A stretch of 64,000 nucleotides of DNA. Origin: Planctomycetota bacterium. GTDB lineage: Bacteria; Planctomycetota; Planctomycetia; Gemmatales; Gemmataceae. The stretch is taken from positions 48,729 to 112,728 of the forward strand of contig JACPPF010000044.1 of assembly GCA_016191165.1 (NCBI GenBank), written 5' to 3'. This document shows positions 22,328 through 30,984 of the stretch, piece after piece. The number at the start of each line of letters is the position of its first letter. Position 1 is the stretch's first letter. The notes below the pieces were generated by a model. It ran no database searches, was not told where the DNA came from, and was given only the letters and a program-made list of their open reading frames with translations. The position numbers were made by a program, and so were the translations under genes.

Positions 22328-22436
22328 CCCATTCTCGATAAAGGCAAACCCGTCGCGAGGCGGGGACGCAAAGCCATGGGCTCTTAACCGTCGCTGAGTG
22401 GACGGATAAGGCTGCCAGGCTACCGAAGGGATGGAC
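22328..22436 (+). ncRNA. Cyclic-di-GMP-I (GEMM) riboswitch aptamer, no gene downstream
   Basis: The plus strand contains the GEMM hallmarks in order: GGCAAACC (22343-22350), a short GC stem with a GCGA loop, GGGACGCAAAGCC (22363-22375), then a CCGTC/GACGG stem, AAGGCTGCC and CAGGCTACCGA. Flanks CCATTCT and GGGATGG can pair as P1. Class I c-di-GMP riboswitches normally sit in 5' leaders. Here the next 1.8 kb on this strand hold no gene: the LOG gene runs the other way, ending at 22525. I know of no other RNA family with this block order. Confidence 0.88.
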
Positions 22437-22461
22437 GGGACCCGAAAGTATGCTTGGTTAG

Positions 22462-22497
22462 GCCAGGCCCTCTCGTTGAGGGCCTGGCTCTTTTTTT
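22462..22497 (+). terminator. Intrinsic terminator after the riboswitch
   Basis: A 10-11 bp GC-rich stem (CCAGGCCCTC, loop TCGTT, GAGGGCCTGG) is followed by CTC and seven T. It is oriented for plus-strand transcription and begins about 25 bases after the aptamer, as in an expression platform or a standalone RNA 3' end. Confidence 0.85.
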
Positions 22498-22524
22498 GCG
22501 CGCCACCGCCACGCCGCAAGCGGG

Positions 22525-23562
22525 CTAGTCCCGATTCACCACGTCAATCAGCTCGCGCAGCCGCCCCAGTTTGTGGCGGTCGAAACGAAACTTCAAGCGC
22601 GGCAGGTCGGCGAGTTCGGTTTCCTCGCTCTCCTCGGGCTGCGCGTTCGTCAATTCAAACGTCCCCTCGCGGATGATGTCCGTGAATTCCGCGCGAATCG
22701 TTTTCAGCGTCGCATCCGAGATCACGCGCTGGAGCCTGAGCAGAAGATCGCCCTTCACGTAGCGCATGGAGTGATAGACGCGATAAAAGTTGACGATCTC
22801 CGCCACCGCCTCGTCGATTGAGGTGGTGACCTTGAAGAGGTGCAAATCGCTTTCGCTGATGAGTTGCCGCGCGAGCAGTACGTCCTTGGTGAAGCGCAAG
22901 AAGTGGTGCCAGTAATCACTGCCAGGCGCGTCGATCATGACGATCGGGAAGAGGTGGCTTTTTCCGGTTTGCACCAGGGTTAGCACCTCGAATCCCTCGT
23001 CGAGCGTGCCAAACCCACCCGGAAAAAGGGCGACGGCCTCGCATTCCTTGACGAAGAGCAGCTTGCGCGTGAAGAAGTAGCGCAAGTGCATCAGCTTCGG
23101 ATCGTTGCGGATAACGGCATTGGGATGTTGCTCGAAGGGCAAGAGGATATTCAGACCGATGCTGTTTTCTTTCCCCGCGCCGACGTGCCCGGCCTCCATG
23201 ATGCCCTCGCCGCCGCCCGTGATGACCATGTACCCGGCGCTGGCCATCCGCTTGCTGAATTCGACGGCCTGTTGATACGACGGGTCGGCCGGCTGCATGC
23301 GTGCGGACCCGAAAACGGTTACTTGCCGGCGATCGCGTAGTCTGGCGAAGACCTTGAAACAATAGCGCAGCTCCCTCAGCGCCACGCTCAAAAGTTTCAC
23401 GTCGCCGCGATTGGGACGGTCCGCCAGGAGCTTGTCGGTCGTTTCGTGGAGTTGCCGAACGTAATGCTCGACGCTGAAGGCCCGGACTTCTTCCTCCTGG
23501 TGCTGCGGCGTATGATCGTGAATGGGCTGGAAGGACTTGTCGAAATCGCGTTTCGGTTTCAT
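22525..23562 (-). CDS. LOG-family protein (TIGR00730-like nucleotide phosphoribohydrolase)
   Basis: 345 residues. The Rossmann-like core begins at VTVFGSARMQPADPSY near residue 80, continues with YMVITGGGEGIMEAG, and has the LOG signature FPGGFGTLDEGFEVL near residue 185. LOG proteins cleave nucleoside 5'-monophosphates to the base and ribose 5-phosphate; plant and bacterial members make cytokinins, and others such as PpnN recycle nucleotides. The roughly 75 extra N-terminal residues and the 100-residue C-terminal tail are longer than in minimal LOG proteins, nearer to the large LOG type. The gene ends against the c-di-GMP riboswitch terminator in convergent orientation. Confidence 0.85.
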   Translation of the reverse strand: MKPKRDFDKSFQPIHDHTPQHQEEEVRAFSVEHYVRQLHETTDKLLADRPNRGDVKLLSVALRELRYCFKVFARLRDRRQVTVFGSARMQPADPSYQQAVEFSKRMASAGYMVITGGGEGIMEAGHVGAGKENSIGLNILLPFEQHPNAVIRNDPKLMHLRYFFTRKLLFVKECEAVALFPGGFGTLDEGFEVLTLVQTGKSHLFPIVMIDAPGSDYWHHFLRFTKDVLLARQLISESDLHLFKVTTSIDEAVAEIVNFYRVYHSMRYVKGDLLLRLQRVISDATLKTIRAEFTDIIREGTFELTNAQPEESEETELADLPRLKFRFDRHKLGRLRELIDVVNRD

Positions 23563-23705
23563 GCCCGATCCTCGTCAAATGGTTTGCGAAAAAAGCAGGA
23601 TACCGAAAAACGCGTGCTTCACCAAGGCCGATCCGCCTTTGCGATGGACGCACACCGGGGCAATCCATCGCTCACGCCTCCGGATTGTCCGCGCGGGAAT
23701 TTCGA

Positions 23706-24149
23706 TCAAACCGGCGGCGGGCCCTCCTTGAATCCGTTCGGAGGTTTGGCGTCGTTCGGCTTGGTATCTGAAAAATCGAACGTTGGATCATATTCACGAT
23801 GGACGACCCTGGACCGCCGCGGCGAGTGTTCCTCGGAGTCGTGACGTTGCGCCGCGCGCTGCATTCGCCAGCGGATGAAATTGAAACTGAACAGAATGAA
23901 GAAAACAACCCCCGCCACCGTGCGATCGACCGGGATGTTCATCAACGGACGCAAGTCCTCCCAGTAAAACTGCGCCGTGACGCCGACAATTAGCCAAAAG
24001 CCGGCCATGACCAGATAAAGCGACCTGGCAAAGGTTTTCAAATTTCCCCAGAATACAAACAAAAGCAGACCGATGACGATGCAGCAGACCGCCAGCGTCA
24101 AGAACGCCAACACAACAATCTCCTTGGTTTGGGTGAGGACTGGCTCCAT
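23706..24149 (-). CDS. Small membrane protein of unknown function, three predicted helices
   Basis: 147 residues. Hydrophobic segments lie at about 12-34 (VLAFLTLAVCCIVIGLLLFV), 43-60 (LYLVMAGFWLIVGV) and 75-92 (VAGVVFFILFSFNFI). A charged tail rich in Arg, His and Pro follows. I do not recognise the family. It is 143 bases upstream of the LOG gene on the same strand, so co-transcription is possible. There is no strong ribosome-binding site, but the helix pattern makes a chance frame unlikely. Confidence 0.6.
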   Translation of the reverse strand: MEPVLTQTKEIVVLAFLTLAVCCIVIGLLLFVFWGNLKTFARSLYLVMAGFWLIVGVTAQFYWEDLRPLMNIPVDRTVAGVVFFILFSFNFIRWRMQRAAQRHDSEEHSPRRSRVVHREYDPTFDFSDTKPNDAKPPNGFKEGPPPV

Positions 24150-24358
24150 CCTATCCCGAAACGAATCGGCTAGCTAGCGCGCCGTCTACGTTTGATTTTA
24201 GGGTAGCTGAAGGCGTGCGACTTCAGGAAAACCAAACTCTCACGAGTTCGGACACCCCAACCGAGAGTGGATGACGCAGTAGGGCAAATCCCTTTGGTGT
24301 TTTCGCGACGCTTGCATAAATTGGTGAGTGCTCATTGTATTGACCAAGGACAACGACC

Positions 24359-25093
24359 ATGATGAAGATTCACGCAATTGCTCCGGCCGACCTGGAACTC
24401 CTCAAGAAATACGATACGCCGACGATCTGCAACGTCGTCGAACTGTTCGACCGAGGTTCGCGCACGGCGTTCTACATGGTCCGGCGGATTCACCCGTGCT
24501 TTCCAAAGCTGCCGCCCATGGTCGGTTACGCGGCCACGGCAACGTTTCGCTCGGCGTTTCCACCGACCTCGGGCAATGTGTATTCCGGGCTGGATCAGCA
24601 GATCGCCGCGTTTGCCGAGCTGCCGGGCCCGCCCGTCGTCGTTTTTCAGGATCTCGACACGCCCGTGATGGCGGCGACCTTCGGCGAGATCATGTGTACG
24701 ACCTACAAGTCCTTCGGCGCGGCCGGTCTGATCACGAGCGGGGCGGCGCGCGATCTTGATCAGGTCGAGGCGATCTGCTTTCCGTGCTTCGCCGACGGCG
24801 TGATCTGCGCCCACGGCTATTGCCACATCTTGCAAGTTGGCGTTCCCGTCCACGTTGGCGGCGTGCAGGTCACGCCGGGCTTGATCCTGCACGGCGACCG
24901 CAACGGCGTCACGACCATTGCCAACGAGATCGCGTCGGAAGTCGCTCACGCTTGCGCGGAGTACATGGCTGCCGAGCAGCTCGTGCTTGATTACCTGAAA
25001 ACGCCGAACATCAATCCGAAGGGGTATGGTGAGGCACGCATGGAATGTAAGAATCGGATCGACGCGCTGGCGAAGCGGTTGAAGGGAAAATGA
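24359..25093 (+). CDS. RraA-like / HMG-CHA aldolase family protein
   Basis: 244 residues. AAGGA lies eight bases before ATG 24359. The fold signature is FGEIMCTTYKSFGAAGLITSGAARDLDQV near residue 120, where G...G.V.(D/S)GA.RD is typical of the RraA/dimethylmenaquinone methyltransferase-like family. VTPGLILHGDRNGVTTI near residue 180 is the second conserved block. Members include 4-hydroxy-4-methyl-2-oxoglutarate aldolases and the RNase E inhibitor RraA; many are misannotated as methyltransferases. In Planctomycetes the free-standing form is probably an aldolase or decarboxylase. The 5' gap (24150-24358) shows no other clear feature. Confidence 0.75.
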   Translation: MMKIHAIAPADLELLKKYDTPTICNVVELFDRGSRTAFYMVRRIHPCFPKLPPMVGYAATATFRSAFPPTSGNVYSGLDQQIAAFAELPGPPVVVFQDLDTPVMAATFGEIMCTTYKSFGAAGLITSGAARDLDQVEAICFPCFADGVICAHGYCHILQVGVPVHVGGVQVTPGLILHGDRNGVTTIANEIASEVAHACAEYMAAEQLVLDYLKTPNINPKGYGEARMECKNRIDALAKRLKGK

Positions 25094-25143
25094 TGCGACG
25101 CCCAGGGCTGAAGCGTCGTGATGGTTTTCATGCTTCACTCTTC

Positions 25144-25716
25144 TCACGGCTTGCCACGTGATTTTCCGACGATTTCACGATAGGTAGTCCGCAGCGATTT
25201 GTGCAGGAACCTCGCAAAGGAGCGGTTGAGCCGGTTGTGAATAATCAACTCGACCACGTCCGCGAAGTCCTTGTAAGTTCGCCGAGTGTTCCCCAACCCG
25301 CAGGCAATTTTGGAATCGATCAATCTGGCTAGCGTCAACACGGGCAAATCTTCAATCTCGGTGGTCGCGTGCTCATCTCCGGGATCGGGCAGCTTGACTT
25401 CGCTGTCCTTGCCAGCACGGTCGCCGGCCAGCAAGAACTGGATTGCAACGCCGCTCGGTGCTCGAAACTCCTTGTCCTTCGCGTGCCACTTGAAATCTTC
25501 GCCTTCGAGCGTTTCACGCACGGCGTCAGAATCCTCCTTGCGAATTAGGACATCGACATCCACCGTGTTCCGTTGATAGCCGTGCAGGCACACCGCGACG
25601 CCGCCGAGGATCGCGTGGGGAATCTTCGCGGCCGCCAGCAGCTCATGGCATTGCGTGGCCGCCTGCCAGAGCGATTCGTTTTCCAGCATCGTGTAAACCT
25701 TTTTCGCCGTGAACAT
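25144..25716 (-). CDS. Nucleotidyltransferase-fold protein (MNT/AbiEii-like)
   Basis: 190 residues. [23 protein letters not shown] (residues about 36-58) has the GG..A...G..R.T.D.D pattern of minimal nucleotidyltransferases, with both aspartates. [29 protein letters not shown] follows and resembles the C-terminal helices of AbiEii- and MNT-like proteins, which can act as toxins or antitoxins. No partner such as a HEPN protein is visible next door, so a toxin-antitoxin role is only a guess. A second start is possible at codon 10 (MLENES). A MITE-like element separates it from the divergent proS. Confidence 0.65.
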   Translation of the reverse strand: MFTAKKVYTMLENESLWQAATQCHELLAAAKIPHAILGGVAVCLHGYQRNTVDVDVLIRKEDSDAVRETLEGEDFKWHAKDKEFRAPSGVAIQFLLAGDRAGKDSEVKLPDPGDEHATTEIEDLPVLTLARLIDSKIACGLGNTRRTYKDFADVVELIIHNRLNRSFARFLHKSLRTTYREIVGKSRGKP

Positions 25717-25764
25717 GGTCCTGGCATTTTACATCATTCATACAATGTTCCCAGGCCCTTCCAG

Positions 25765-25902
25765 CCTCGTTCCCAAACTCCGTTTGGGAACGCACGTCGG
25801 CGAAACTCGGTTTCGCGACGCCGTGTAATGGCGATCGGTTTTCGTTGGAACGGACGACAGAGTTTCCGGGAATGCGTTCCCAAACGGAGTTTGGGAACGA
25901 GG
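25765..25902. mobile_element. 138-bp MITE-like element with perfect 29-bp terminal inverted repeats
   Basis: Bases 25765-25793 and 25874-25902 are exact reverse complements over 29 bases. Each arm is itself a palindrome around TTCCCAAAC/GTTTGGGAA. The 80-base centre has a smaller hairpin (GCGAAACTCGGTTTCGC). It has no coding capacity. No clear target duplication is visible (TCCAG left, AGAAT right). The right end supplies GAGGAG just before the proS start. Confidence 0.7.
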
Positions 25903-25910
25903 AGAATGAA

Positions 25911-27422
25911 ATGGCCGAAGCCATCACCCCTCGCGCGAAAGATTATTCGCAGTGGTACCTCGATATCGTCAAAAACGCCGGCATGGCGGAGAATTCCGAT
26001 GTGCGCGGCTGCATGGTCATCAAGCCGCACGGGTATGCCATCTGGGAGAACATGCAGCACGCTCTCGATCGCATGTTCAAGGACACCGGGCACGTCAACG
26101 CCTATTTTCCGCTCTTCATTCCGAAATCCTTTCTCGCGCGCGAAGAGGAAATGGCAGCGGGCTTTGCCAAGGAATGCGCCGTTGTCACGCATCATCGGCT
26201 CAAAACGGTCGAGGGGGAGGGCTTGATCGTCGATCCGGATTCCAAACTCGAGGAACCGCTCATCATTCGGCCGACGTCCGAGACCATCATCTGGAACACC
26301 TACAAGAACTGGATTCAGAGCTACCGCGATTTGCCCTTGCTCATCAATCAATGGTGCAATGTCGTCCGCTGGGAGATGCGCACGCGGCTTTTTTTGCGCA
26401 CGGCGGAATTTCTCTGGCAGGAAGGGCATACCGCTCACGCAACGCAGCAGGAAGCCGAGGAGGAAGCACACAAGATCCTCGAAGTCTACCGCAGCTTTGC
26501 GGAAGACTGGATGGCGATGCCGGTGCTGACCGGCCCAAAGACGGAGGGGCAGAAATTTCCTGGCGCGGACTATACCCTTTGCATCGAGGCGATGATGCAG
26601 GACAAGAAAGCGCTGCAAGCGGGGACGAGCCATTTCCTGGGCCAAAATTTCGCCAAGGCCTTTGACGTGAAGTTCCAATCCCAGGCCGGCCAGCTCGAAT
26701 ATGCGTGGGCGACGAGCTGGGGCGTTTCCACGCGTTTGATCGGCGGGCTCATCATGACGCACTCCGACGACGCCGGCCTGGTTTGCCCGCCTCGTCTGGC
26801 GCCGATCCATGTCGTCATCGTTCCGCTTGGCAAGAGCGACGACGAGCGAGCCAACGCACTCCAGGCGGCCGAGCAGTTGAGGCAGACGATCGTGCAGATT
26901 CCGCGTGAGGAGTTCTTCGGCTACGAGCCGCTCGTCGTGGAAATCGACAGGCGCTTCAGTCAGTCGCCCGGCGCGCGTTTCATCGACTGGGAGATCAAGG
27001 GCGTGCCGATCCGCATTGAGATGGGTCCACGCGATCTGGCTCAGCAAACGTGCGTGATGGCGCGGCGCGATTTCCCTGGCAAGGAGGGAAAAACGGTCGG
27101 CGTGCCACTCGCGGACGTGCCGGCCAGGGTGGTCGCCTTGCTGAAGGAAATCCAGAAGAACCTGTTCGAACGCGCCAAAAAATATCGGGACGCCAACAGC
27201 TTCGAGGTCAATAGCTACGACGAGTTCAAGCAAAAGATCGAAGACCCAGGCGGATTCCTGTGGGCCCACTGGGACGGCACGCGCGAAACCGAAGATCGCG
27301 TCGCCGCCGAGACGAAGGCAACCATCCGCTGCATCCCGTTCGCCCGCGCCAGCGAGGCGGGCAAGTGCATGGTGACCGGGGCGCCTTCCGCGGGGCGCGT
27401 CGTTTTTGCGAAAGCTTATTGA
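25911..27422 (+). CDS. proS: Prolyl-tRNA synthetase, archaeal/eukaryotic type
   Basis: 503 residues; charges tRNA-Pro with proline in the cytoplasm. The start is ATG 25911 ([13 protein letters not shown]), with GAGGAG six bases upstream; the longer frame from 25845 reads through the MITE-like element. Class II motifs are present: [15 protein letters not shown] (motif 2 region), the [25 protein letters not shown] block, and [20 protein letters not shown] for motif 3. HTAHAT and the C-terminal ...VFAKAY end are typical of the shorter archaeal-like ProRS (about 480-500 residues), which lacks the editing insertion of the Escherichia coli type. Confidence 0.93.
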   Translation: MAEAITPRAKDYSQWYLDIVKNAGMAENSDVRGCMVIKPHGYAIWENMQHALDRMFKDTGHVNAYFPLFIPKSFLAREEEMAAGFAKECAVVTHHRLKTVEGEGLIVDPDSKLEEPLIIRPTSETIIWNTYKNWIQSYRDLPLLINQWCNVVRWEMRTRLFLRTAEFLWQEGHTAHATQQEAEEEAHKILEVYRSFAEDWMAMPVLTGPKTEGQKFPGADYTLCIEAMMQDKKALQAGTSHFLGQNFAKAFDVKFQSQAGQLEYAWATSWGVSTRLIGGLIMTHSDDAGLVCPPRLAPIHVVIVPLGKSDDERANALQAAEQLRQTIVQIPREEFFGYEPLVVEIDRRFSQSPGARFIDWEIKGVPIRIEMGPRDLAQQTCVMARRDFPGKEGKTVGVPLADVPARVVALLKEIQKNLFERAKKYRDANSFEVNSYDEFKQKIEDPGGFLWAHWDGTRETEDRVAAETKATIRCIPFARASEAGKCMVTGAPSAGRVVFAKAY

Positions 27423-27436
27423 CTCCTGATCCCGCA

Positions 27437-27606
27437 GCCTGTCGGCTGCGGGCGTGGGAAACATGCACCTGACGCGCATTGCCTGTCGGCTGCGGGCGTG
27501 GGAAACATGCACCTGACGCGCATTGCCTGTCGGCTGCGGGCGTGGGAAACATGCACCTGACGCGCATTGCCTGTCGGCTGCGGGCGTGGGAAACATGCAC
27601 CTGACG
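27437..27606 (+). repeat. 44-bp tandem repeat (satellite), 3.9 copies
   Basis: Units start at 27437, 27481, 27525 and 27569; the first three are identical over 44 bases and the last covers 38 bases. Each unit contains TGTCGGCTGCGGGCGTGG; the first copy extends left into a perfect CCCGCAGCC/GGCTGCGGG palindrome. Because 44 is not a multiple of three, each copy shifts the frame. There are no spacers, so it is not a CRISPR. It abuts the damaged pncA. Confidence 0.95.
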
Positions 27607-28130
27607 ATGAATTGCCCGTCCCCGGCGGCCTGGAGATCGTGCCCAACATCAATCGCCTGCTCGCGCTCGAATGGGCCGGCATCGACGCCAGCGTTGACTG
27701 GCATCCGCCGGACCATTGTAGTTTTCTCGGACAGAAGGATAACCTATATCCGCCGCACTGCGTGATGGGAACGCCCGGCGCCGAGTTCGTTCCCGGGCTG
27801 GATACCCATCGCTTTCACGCGATCTTCCGCAAGGGCTACCAGCGCGATATCGAAGCGTATGCTGTCACGCACCAGCACATGGGGATATTCGCACGTTATC
27901 GGGAGTCGCATGTCACGACCATCGCCGTGTGCGGGATCGCGACGAACATTTGCTGCTTCTTCGCCGCCCGCGATTTGCGCCAGGCAGGCTTTCGTGTGCT
28001 CATGATCGAGGACGCCAGCGCAGGAATCGACGTGCCCGCGGCCGGCCTGTTCCAGGCCAAGGCAAAAGAAGACGGGCTGGCGCTTGGCATCGAGTACGTC
28101 ACCATCGCGCAAATGTCGTTCGTTCCGTGA
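27567..28130 (+). pseudogene. pncA: Nicotinamidase (isochorismatase family) lacking its N-terminus
   Basis: From residue 15 on this is a nicotinamidase, the enzyme that turns nicotinamide into nicotinate for NAD salvage: LPVPGG, DWHPPDHCSF and YPPHC (metal ligands), FRKG (catalytic lysine) and CGIATNICC (nucleophile cysteine) are present. The N-terminal strand, normally a VDxQNDF motif with the catalytic aspartate, is absent; in its place is sequence from the last satellite copy, and a TGA at 27558 closes the frame. About 18 residues have been lost. It may be inactive, or it may begin at the TTG 27567 as a truncated protein. Confidence 0.7.
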
Positions 28131-28146
28131 CCGCCGCGAAAAAGCA

Positions 28147-28176
28147 AACCCTGCCTTCTGGGCGAAAGGCAGGGTT
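28147..28176. terminator. Perfect 11-bp hairpin between convergent genes
   Basis: AACCCTGCCTT (28147-28157) pairs exactly with 28166-28176. Read on the minus strand it is followed by TTGCTTTTTC, so it suits the small secreted-protein gene that ends at 28216; on the plus strand only CGTT follows. Confidence 0.65.
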
Positions 28177-28215
28177 CGTTATGAAAATCCCGTCCGGACA
28201 ATTCCGCAGCCGGGG

Positions 28216-28575
28216 TTAGTTGGAGGCCATCGAGAAACGGTTCCAGGTATTGCCCAGGTTTTTCACGACGATGCGGTAGGTCTGCGTGCGACCCGGAAAC
28301 CAGGAGACGACTTCGCGATCGGTCAGGCCGATGCCCTGCACGATGAGTCGGCCTTGCAGATCGTAGACGAAAACGTCGAGGTCGGTCGAGCCATCGCCGA
28401 CGATGGCGATGCGGGCGAGCTCGTTGCCACGGAAGGTTTCAAAGTAGGTTACCGAACCCTTGGCCTGGCAGATGGTCGTGTTGACGCCGGGGCCAGGAAT
28501 TCGGCCCGCGTCGGCGCTGATGGCGACAAAACCCAGGGCGACGACGGCGATCAGGCTGGCGATGCAGTTCTTCAT
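28216..28575 (-). CDS. Small secreted protein of unknown function
   Basis: 119 residues. The start is ATG 28575, with AAAGGAGA six bases upstream; a much longer antisense frame to 29490 is spurious. MKNCIASLIAVVALGFVAISADA is a signal peptide. The mature part (VTYFETFRGNELARIAIVGDG, then LDVFVYDLQG, then TYRIVVKNLG) suggests a small beta-sandwich like bacterial pre-peptidase C-terminal (PPC) domains, which are secreted and calcium-linked. This assignment is an inference from pattern alone. It is divergent from the aldose epimerase. Confidence 0.75.
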   Translation of the reverse strand: MKNCIASLIAVVALGFVAISADAGRIPGPGVNTTICQAKGSVTYFETFRGNELARIAIVGDGSTDLDVFVYDLQGRLIVQGIGLTDREVVSWFPGRTQTYRIVVKNLGNTWNRFSMASN

Positions 28576-28779
28576 GGCTTTCTCCTTTGGTGTTGTGTGG
28601 TTTGTTTTGTTCTCGCTTACACCTCCCTTACGGCGTCCAGGGCACACTGTGACAAAAACCCGAAAAAAAATTATTTGCTCCACGCCCTGCCGAGGAACGG
28701 CCGAAAGTTTTTGTTTGCCCCGCCCCGTGAAATCCGCCAGAATAGGTCCATTGCATTCGCTTCCAAACCGGAGACCGCC

Positions 28780-29916
28780 ATGCTGGCTCGTTGTTTGTTC
28801 GCCGCCGCGTTGGTCGTTGGCAGCGTTAGTTCTGCTTACGCGCAAGTCGAGGGTCCCAAGATGTTCGGCAAAACGGCGGACGGCAAACCGGTCGAGGTCT
28901 ACACGCTCAAGAATAAAAACGGCATCATCGTCAAGGTGATGACGCTCGGCGCGACCATCACCGAGATCAACGTGCCCGACAAGAAGGGCAAATTCGCCAA
29001 CGTCGTCTTCGGCTTCGACGATGTCAAGGGTTATGAATCGAAGGACAACCAGTACTTCGGCTGCACCGTCGGCCGTGTCGCCAATCGCATCGCCAAGGGG
29101 CGGTTCACGCTCGACGGCAAGGAGTATAAACTGGCGATCAACAACGAGCCGAACCATTTGCATGGGGGCGTCAAGAAGAGCCTGGACAAAGTTGTTTGGA
29201 ACGCGAAAATAATTCCCCCGCACCCGCAACGTGGCGGCTTCCCCACACTGCAGTTCCTCTATACAAGCCCCGACGGCGAGGAAGGCTATCCCGGCAAAAC
29301 CGACGTTCGCGTGACTTACTCCCTGCGTGACAGAAACGTATTGTTCATCGATTATTATGCCGTGGCCGACAAGGCAACGCCGATCAATTTGACAAATCAC
29401 AGCTATTTCAACCTCGCAGGCGCTGGTGCGGAAACCGTGCTCGATCACGAATTGCAGATTGAAGCGAATAAATACGTTCCCGTTGACCAAACGCTGATCC
29501 CAACCGGGAAGGTTGAAGCCGTCAAAGGCACGGTTTTCGACTTCACTAAGACGACGCGCATCGGCGAACGCATCGAAAAGCTATACGAAACAGGCGCCAA
29601 GGGTTACGATCACTGTTATGCCCTTACGCGCCCGGAAAAAAGAGGAGAGATTTCGCTCGCAGCCAAAATGCGCGATCCTAAATCGGGGCGTGTGCTAGAG
29701 GTGATAACGTCGCAACCCGGCGTCCAACTCTACACTGGAAACTTCCTATTCGGCCAGAAAGGCAAGGACGGCAAGACCTACAAGCAACGCAGCGGCGTCT
29801 GCCTGGAAACCGGCGGCTTGCCGGACGCCGTCAATCAGCCGACCTTTCCGTCGATCATCCTGCGGCCCGGCCAAACCTATCGGCACACGTGCGTTTATGC
29901 GTTTTCCGTGGAATGA
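28780..29916 (+). CDS. galM: Aldose 1-epimerase (galactose mutarotase), exported
   Basis: 378 residues from ATG 28780, with GGAGA six bases before it; the frame is open far upstream (28084) only by chance. MLARCLFAAALVVGSVSSAYAQ is a signal peptide, so the enzyme is probably periplasmic. Family motifs: GRVANRIAKGRF, NHLHGG with a catalytic histidine, INLTNHSYFNLAG with the second histidine, and CLETGGLPDAVNQP with the catalytic glutamate. It interconverts alpha and beta forms of sugars such as galactose and glucose. Length fits the family. A secreted mutarotase is usual for polysaccharide-degrading planctomycetes. Confidence 0.9.
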   Translation: MLARCLFAAALVVGSVSSAYAQVEGPKMFGKTADGKPVEVYTLKNKNGIIVKVMTLGATITEINVPDKKGKFANVVFGFDDVKGYESKDNQYFGCTVGRVANRIAKGRFTLDGKEYKLAINNEPNHLHGGVKKSLDKVVWNAKIIPPHPQRGGFPTLQFLYTSPDGEEGYPGKTDVRVTYSLRDRNVLFIDYYAVADKATPINLTNHSYFNLAGAGAETVLDHELQIEANKYVPVDQTLIPTGKVEAVKGTVFDFTKTTRIGERIEKLYETGAKGYDHCYALTRPEKRGEISLAAKMRDPKSGRVLEVITSQPGVQLYTGNFLFGQKGKDGKTYKQRSGVCLETGGLPDAVNQPTFPSIILRPGQTYRHTCVYAFSVE

Positions 29917-29955
29917 TCGCCAGAGCCTGACAAGATTTCAGAAAGAGACCCTGTG

Positions 29956-30885
29956 ATGTCGAAGCTTCAAGGCCCAAAATTGAACCGCCGGCAGTTTTTT
30001 CAATTTGCGGGCACGGGGGCGCTGGCGTTTGCTTTCGCCGATCGCCTCGATGCTCAACAACCGTTGCCCGCGCGCCGACCCGCGGATGCTCCGGACGGAC
30101 CGCCGATCGTCTCGGCCCGCGCCTGGGCGATCTTCGATGGGCGCACGGGGCGGCGTCTCCACGGCCACAACGACGCGACGGCGCTGCCGATGGCCAGCAC
30201 CACCAAGATCATGACCGCCTGGGTTGTGTTGCAACAGGCTGTCAACAACCCGAAGGTCCTGGATGAGATCGTCAACGTTTCCGCCCAGGCCGCGAAGACG
30301 CCGGGCTCATCGGCTCGAATTCAGGCCGGCGACCGCATTCCGGTGCGCGACATGCTTTACGGGCTGCTGCTGCCGTCGGGCAACAACGCGGCGCTGGCGC
30401 TTGCCGAGCACTTCGGTCCGCGCCTGCGCGATCCCAAGGGCAAGACGCCGGCGCTGGCCGCCTTCCTGGCCGAAATGAATCGGCTGGCCGCGCGCCTCAA
30501 ACTCGGCGAGACGCGCTACATCGATCCGCACGGCCTGGGCCGCAATCTCACCAGCGCGCGCGATCTGTGCATGCTCGGTTTCACCGCGATGCAAAACGCG
30601 ACCTTTCGCCAGTACGTGCAAACACGTAGGCATCAAACCCAGATCACGAACGGCAAGAACGAACGCCGCAAAATGATCTGGAATAACACCAACAAGCTGC
30701 TTGACATCGAAGGCTACAACGGCATCAAGACGGGCACGACGACCGCGGCCGGCTCGTGCCTGGTTGCGTCCGGGCAGCGCGGACCGAGCCAACTCATCGT
30801 CACCGTGCTCGGGTGTACGTCCAACGACAGCCGCTACGTGGACACACGCAACCTATTCCGGTGGGCCTGGCGCGAACGCCGCTGA
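29956..30885 (+). CDS. Tat-exported D-alanyl-D-alanine carboxypeptidase (peptidase S11)
   Basis: 309 residues. The N-terminus has a twin-arginine signal (LNRRQFFQFAGTGALAFAF). The penicillin-binding triad is complete: SxxK in MASTTKIMTAW, SGN in LPSGNNAAL and KTG in IKTGTTTAAGS. Such enzymes trim the stem peptide of peptidoglycan. The length is short for DacA-type proteins because there is no C-terminal beta domain. The start is ATG 29956, though GTG 29953 directly before it is possible. It is 39 bases after galM on the same strand, perhaps one transcript. Confidence 0.88.
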   Translation: MSKLQGPKLNRRQFFQFAGTGALAFAFADRLDAQQPLPARRPADAPDGPPIVSARAWAIFDGRTGRRLHGHNDATALPMASTTKIMTAWVVLQQAVNNPKVLDEIVNVSAQAAKTPGSSARIQAGDRIPVRDMLYGLLLPSGNNAALALAEHFGPRLRDPKGKTPALAAFLAEMNRLAARLKLGETRYIDPHGLGRNLTSARDLCMLGFTAMQNATFRQYVQTRRHQTQITNGKNERRKMIWNNTNKLLDIEGYNGIKTGTTTAAGSCLVASGQRGPSQLIVTVLGCTSNDSRYVDTRNLFRWAWRERR

Positions 30886-30984
30886 CGTTCCTTTCCCGCG
30901 CGGCGCCCGGGCGATTGAGCACAACCGACCTTGCTTTCAGGCTGGAAGCGCGGCAAAATCAAAGAAAATCCCCGGAGTCATGCC

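Noticed and set aside
25845..25910. Longer proS starting at ATG 25845
   Set aside because: Those codons come from the MITE-like element; ATG 25911 has the ribosome-binding site and the conserved start.
27437..27606. A CRISPR array
   Set aside because: Units follow directly with no spacers and no cas genes are near; it is a simple tandem repeat.
28576..29490. N-terminal part of a 424-residue minus-strand frame over galM
   Set aside because: It is antisense to the aldose epimerase; the real gene is the signal-peptide protein starting at 28575.
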